Shown: one piece after another, positions 60,901 to 64,000 of the stretch | How positions within the stretch are numbered: the stretch's first letter is position 1 | How the letters are laid out: each line of letters opens with the position of its first letter | Assembly (NCBI RefSeq): GCF_016086655.4 | Contig: NC_052136.2 | Span: forward strand, 51,638,492-51,702,491 | Direction: 5' to 3' | DNA length: 64,000 bases | From: Lepeophtheirus salmonis | Lineage: Eukaryota > Arthropoda > Copepoda > Siphonostomatoida > Caligidae | Translations under genes and position numbers: made by a program | The notes under the pieces: model-generated | What the model was told of the DNA's origin: nothing | Databases searched by the model: none | What the model saw: only the letters and a program-made list of their open reading frames with translations

Positions 60901-62159
60901 CACAAATATTATCATTTTCTCTCCTTTAATTACTTTTTTCAAAAAGATTCCTTTGGGTGAAACAGACAAAACTGTGCAGTTCTGAACCAATTCTCCAGTT
61001 TTTACAGGATTAATTAACGTGTTTACTCCTCCAGTAAAAACATTTTCTTTTAAACTCAGATAGACAGTATTAACGATGGGAGCAACATATAAAACTGACG
61101 CCTCCAATTCTTCCCCTTCCACAAATTCTTGATCAACAGCATAGTGAGGAAAGGGAACAATTCCTTCAAGATCTCCAAAGGAGACCGAAAACCCCCCTTT
61201 GAGTTTTTTCTTAAACTGAACATTAATCCGCATGCCAGGTATCAAGGAGTGCAAAGAACTTGGATTTACAACCACTGATTTTTTCTTAAGCGACAGAGAC
61301 ACAGTATTTGCGACCTCATCCTTAGCCGAAACATTGGCATAAATAATTTGTCCAACTACTAATTTTTCCTTTTTGCTCTTTAAAAATGCTCTTACTCCAT
61401 TAAGACCAATATCCACTATGTATCCATGGTCTTGAACACTAGAAATGATCCCACTTAAACGAGTTCCAATATTTAAATGATTTAGAGAGATAAGGTTAAG
61501 ATCTGGCTCAGCAGATACCTTAACTATGTATCTTCCCTCTTCCGTTTTATCAACAGAGGATATAGTGATGGGAAGAACAGTGCCTTTTGGGAGCATGTCC
61601 TCCAATTGAGGAACACGTAATTCATCAGACGAACTTTTTTGAGCTATTTGAACAAGAAGGTCATTATAGATCTTAGAAATTTTGGTAATAGGAAGAGAAG
61701 CACTAAGATATCCTGGAAGACTTAATTTGACTTGATATTGCTCTACAGAATAGACGACCCCTAGGACTTTCATCCCTGGAGAAAGAGTGCTATAGGTTAA
61801 GCCCCCAACATGAACCACTTTGATCTCGGAATCATCTTCCTTCTTATCCTCAGCATTCGATGACTTCGTCGACTATTCGTCATCAATTAAAAAATAATTT
61901 TATTAATTCAAATTAAAAAATTTATAATAAGAGCTCCTACCTTATTTTTCTTCTTATTGCCCTTGGTCTTTGATTTCCCAACTTTTTCATCTCCTCCGGA
62001 CGAATTCCCAAATAAATTCTGACTTTGGGCATTTTTCTTTTTCTTTGAAGGGAAGTCCTTGACTTCCCTCTCCTCCGCTTCACCTTCTACTCTCTTTCTC
62101 TTCTTATTAATGGACACTACGCCTCCTCTGGGAAAGGATTTTTCTTCCTCGATGGACAT
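57940..62159 (-). CDS. PDCD11: RRP5/PDCD11 homologue, pre-rRNA processing factor
   Basis: Exon 1 (62159-61941, 73 codons) and exon 2 (61872-57940) are separated by a 68-bp GT-AG intron and join to 1,383 residues. The N-terminus has the family's SFPRGG motif and a Lys-rich, nuclear-localising stretch. From about residue 95 to 940 runs a chain of roughly nine or ten S1 RNA-binding repeats (e.g. DHGYIVDIGLNGVRAFL, compare human DHGYLVDIGVDGTRAFL). A charged linker follows, then a HAT/TPR helical domain at about 1110-1383 with FREEEERLNVYIAWFNLEE, YPKRIDLWNVY and a KALEYVESK ending. RRP5 acts in the nucleolus in early cleavages of both 18S and 5.8S/25S precursors. The protein is shorter than human (1,871) or yeast (1,729) RRP5. 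The gap falls just before the linker, where the last S1 repeats should be. Exon 2 is unusually long for this gene. Confidence 0.95.
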
Positions 62160-63547
62160 TCCGTTGTCAATTGTGGGATTCTTTCCAGTACTAAGAATAA
62201 TTTAAATGTGTATAGTACTTCAACCGACTACTAGAAAATTAAGAAAACGTGGGCTCTGTTATTGTTTATTGTTTTGATCAGCTGATTCTTTTGTAGCTCC
62301 GCCTTCATTCTTTAAATTTATTTAATAATTAATAATGTCACATTATTTCAAAATAATCATATGGCCATGGCCCTATATGAATTATGATTCTTATTCATGT
62401 CCATATTTGTTTAAATAACAAGTAAAATTCCGAAGTTAAATACTGTGCTTATAATATATATATATATTTGTGGGAATTTTTGATAATATGCTTATACAGA
62501 CACTATCCGTTTGTGATATACACATGAATTATATAAGGATAGATTGAGTTTTTATTCCTTTTTTTATTTATTGAACTAAATCTACACTTTTTCAAGCCAG
62601 TTATTTAGTGAATGTTTTATTATTAAGTCATTGTTGATATTTGATTTGAATCAATAATCATAAAAATTTATAGTTAAATTATTATATAATATATATTAAA
62701 CGTATTCGTAAAGATCCCAGAAACATCAATCCAGCAAATAAAAGAAATTCGTGAGATATAACTACATTATTTCATTATTAATACCCTGTTTTCTAATTCT
62801 CGTACCCGATGCTTTATATTTTTCGACTTTCGAGCCTCTCTGGTTGATCTGAAGAATCCGAATATTTGAATAAATCTGAGGTAAATTGTAGTCTTTTATC
62901 TATTAACTTAGCCATTACATGTCGTAGTTTAAATGTTAATTATTGGTGAATATAAGGTTAGTCATAAGTAATAGCGTAACCGAAAAACACCGTAAATTTA
63001 ACATTGTATTAACGTTGGGTATAAATTCATTGACAACTTACGTTGTTGTAACGTTGCCTAAATGATCGATCCATTTGATTGGCAAAAAAATATATAAATC
63101 TTCGCCTAAAAAAACACTTTTGGATCGAGCTACTACTAGAAGAGTTATAAAAGACGCAAATGCCGTACATAGATCAAGAATATTTCAAAATCTATGATTA
63201 TAATTGTATATATATTTTTTAAGTCTAATTATTATATTAATGTATATATCTTGTATTTTATTAATTGTGTTTAAAAGAATAAATTATTACTACCAGTACA
63301 AGAAATTTACGAATGCTCTAATACTCTTGAGTCTTTAGCGGGTTTGCCAAAATAACATGTTGCACACGCCTTTGTGCCTCTATATCTATCATTTGTATCT
63401 TTGTTTTTCTACTTCGAGCAAATTACTCTTATTAGTTATTACTTATTCCTTTCAATATTCGGTAGAGTGGGTTGTATTTATTGTTTCTTTTTTAAAACTT
63501 GTGGGTAGATATAATGTTTCGACTTCAAATTCACGAATTTTGCAACA
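62160..63547. other. Region upstream of RRP5
   Basis: Presumed RRP5 promoter just above 62160, then AT-rich DNA without recognised genes. Frames at 63357-63679 are shadows around the broken ORF. Confidence 0.4.
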
Positions 63548-64000
63548 ATGAGTGAGAAGCGGTTGACTAAACAAGCCTACACAAAAAGGTGGAAGAGAGT
63601 TCGCCGAGTGATAGAGCTGTGCGAACTGAATTGAGATAAGAAATTCCAGAACTAAGCTTGAATGTTCCCAGCGTTGCACAGATTAGGCTTACTATTGAAG
63701 AGCCCAGCGTCAGGATGGATTCCAATCAAGAGCATTCCCTTTCGGTACTGCCTGAGACTGAGCCAGTGGATATTAAGTCTACAGAAATTGCAAATAACAC
63801 TAGTGATTATCATCTTAGTGACCCTTATTCTTATCTTAGAATAATGTTGATATTAGTGAATCATCAAGTGACTCAAGCAATGACAAAAGCGAAATACAAA
63901 ATTTGCTGAAGTCTTTCTTACGACATTGTGCCTTAAAGCATAATATAAAACACTCAGCACTTGATGATCTACTCGATGCATTCACAGAGTTACCTGTAAC
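63548..64000 (+). pseudogene. Broken, possibly transposon-derived ORF running off the window edge
   Basis: An ATG at 63548 opens MSEKRLTKQAYTKRWKRV, then the frame must shift to continue as EESSPSDRAVRTELR. That frame meets a stop (TAA) before EIPELSLNVPSVAQIRLTIEE, and another shift near 63837 leads to an acidic Ser-rich run and SFLRHCALKHNIKHSALDDL, which is still open at 64000. A basic start, an acidic Ser-rich middle and an 'H.I.H.AL..LL' helix resemble a multi-copy invertebrate ORF often associated with mobile DNA. That resemblance is from memory and I cannot name the family. With at least two frame breaks and one stop in 450 bp it is probably a decayed copy, although unseen introns could explain part of this. 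Confidence 0.45.

Overview
This window is AT-rich animal nuclear DNA, most likely from an arthropod. The best fit is a caligid copepod such as the salmon louse (Lepeophtheirus). That identification is inferred from the mix of short-intron metazoan genes with many decayed mariner, Tc1 and hAT copies, and from general recall of louse repeats. It was not tested by any search.

Positions 1 to about 45.3 kb hold no host gene that I can support. This stretch is a graveyard of mobile elements: mariner copies whose middle is deleted but whose ends and TA target duplications survive, several Tc1-like transposase remnants, hAT elements with 8-bp target duplications (one nested inside a mariner), and at least three further families of short non-autonomous repeats. 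It also contains foldback structures, the most striking being a 0.94-kb element at 22.17-23.11 kb whose long inverted ends enclose a ~108-bp minisatellite that reverses orientation.

Positions 45.3-62.2 kb hold four host genes. (1) 45364-47805 (+): a five-exon, 725-residue homologue of acylaminoacyl peptidase (family S9C). It has a signal peptide, eight N-glycosylation sequons and a C-terminal GPI-type tail, but all three catalytic triad residues are replaced. (2) 48230-53610 (-): a six-exon Luc7-like U1 snRNP splicing factor with a ~4-kb first intron. (3) 57178-57786 (+): a single-exon calcineurin-B-homologous (CHP-like) EF-hand protein with a predicted myristoylation site. (4) 57940-62159 (-): a two-exon RRP5/PDCD11 rRNA-processing protein with S1 repeats and a C-terminal HAT/TPR domain. 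Genes 1 and 2 converge, as do genes 3 and 4. Genes 2 and 4 are housekeeping RNA-processing functions, and nothing suggests that the four act as one pathway.

Positions 62.2-64.0 kb are mostly intergenic, ending in a broken, possibly transposon-derived ORF that runs off the window edge. The most interesting object is gene 1: a predicted cell-surface pseudo-peptidase built on a normally cytosolic enzyme fold.
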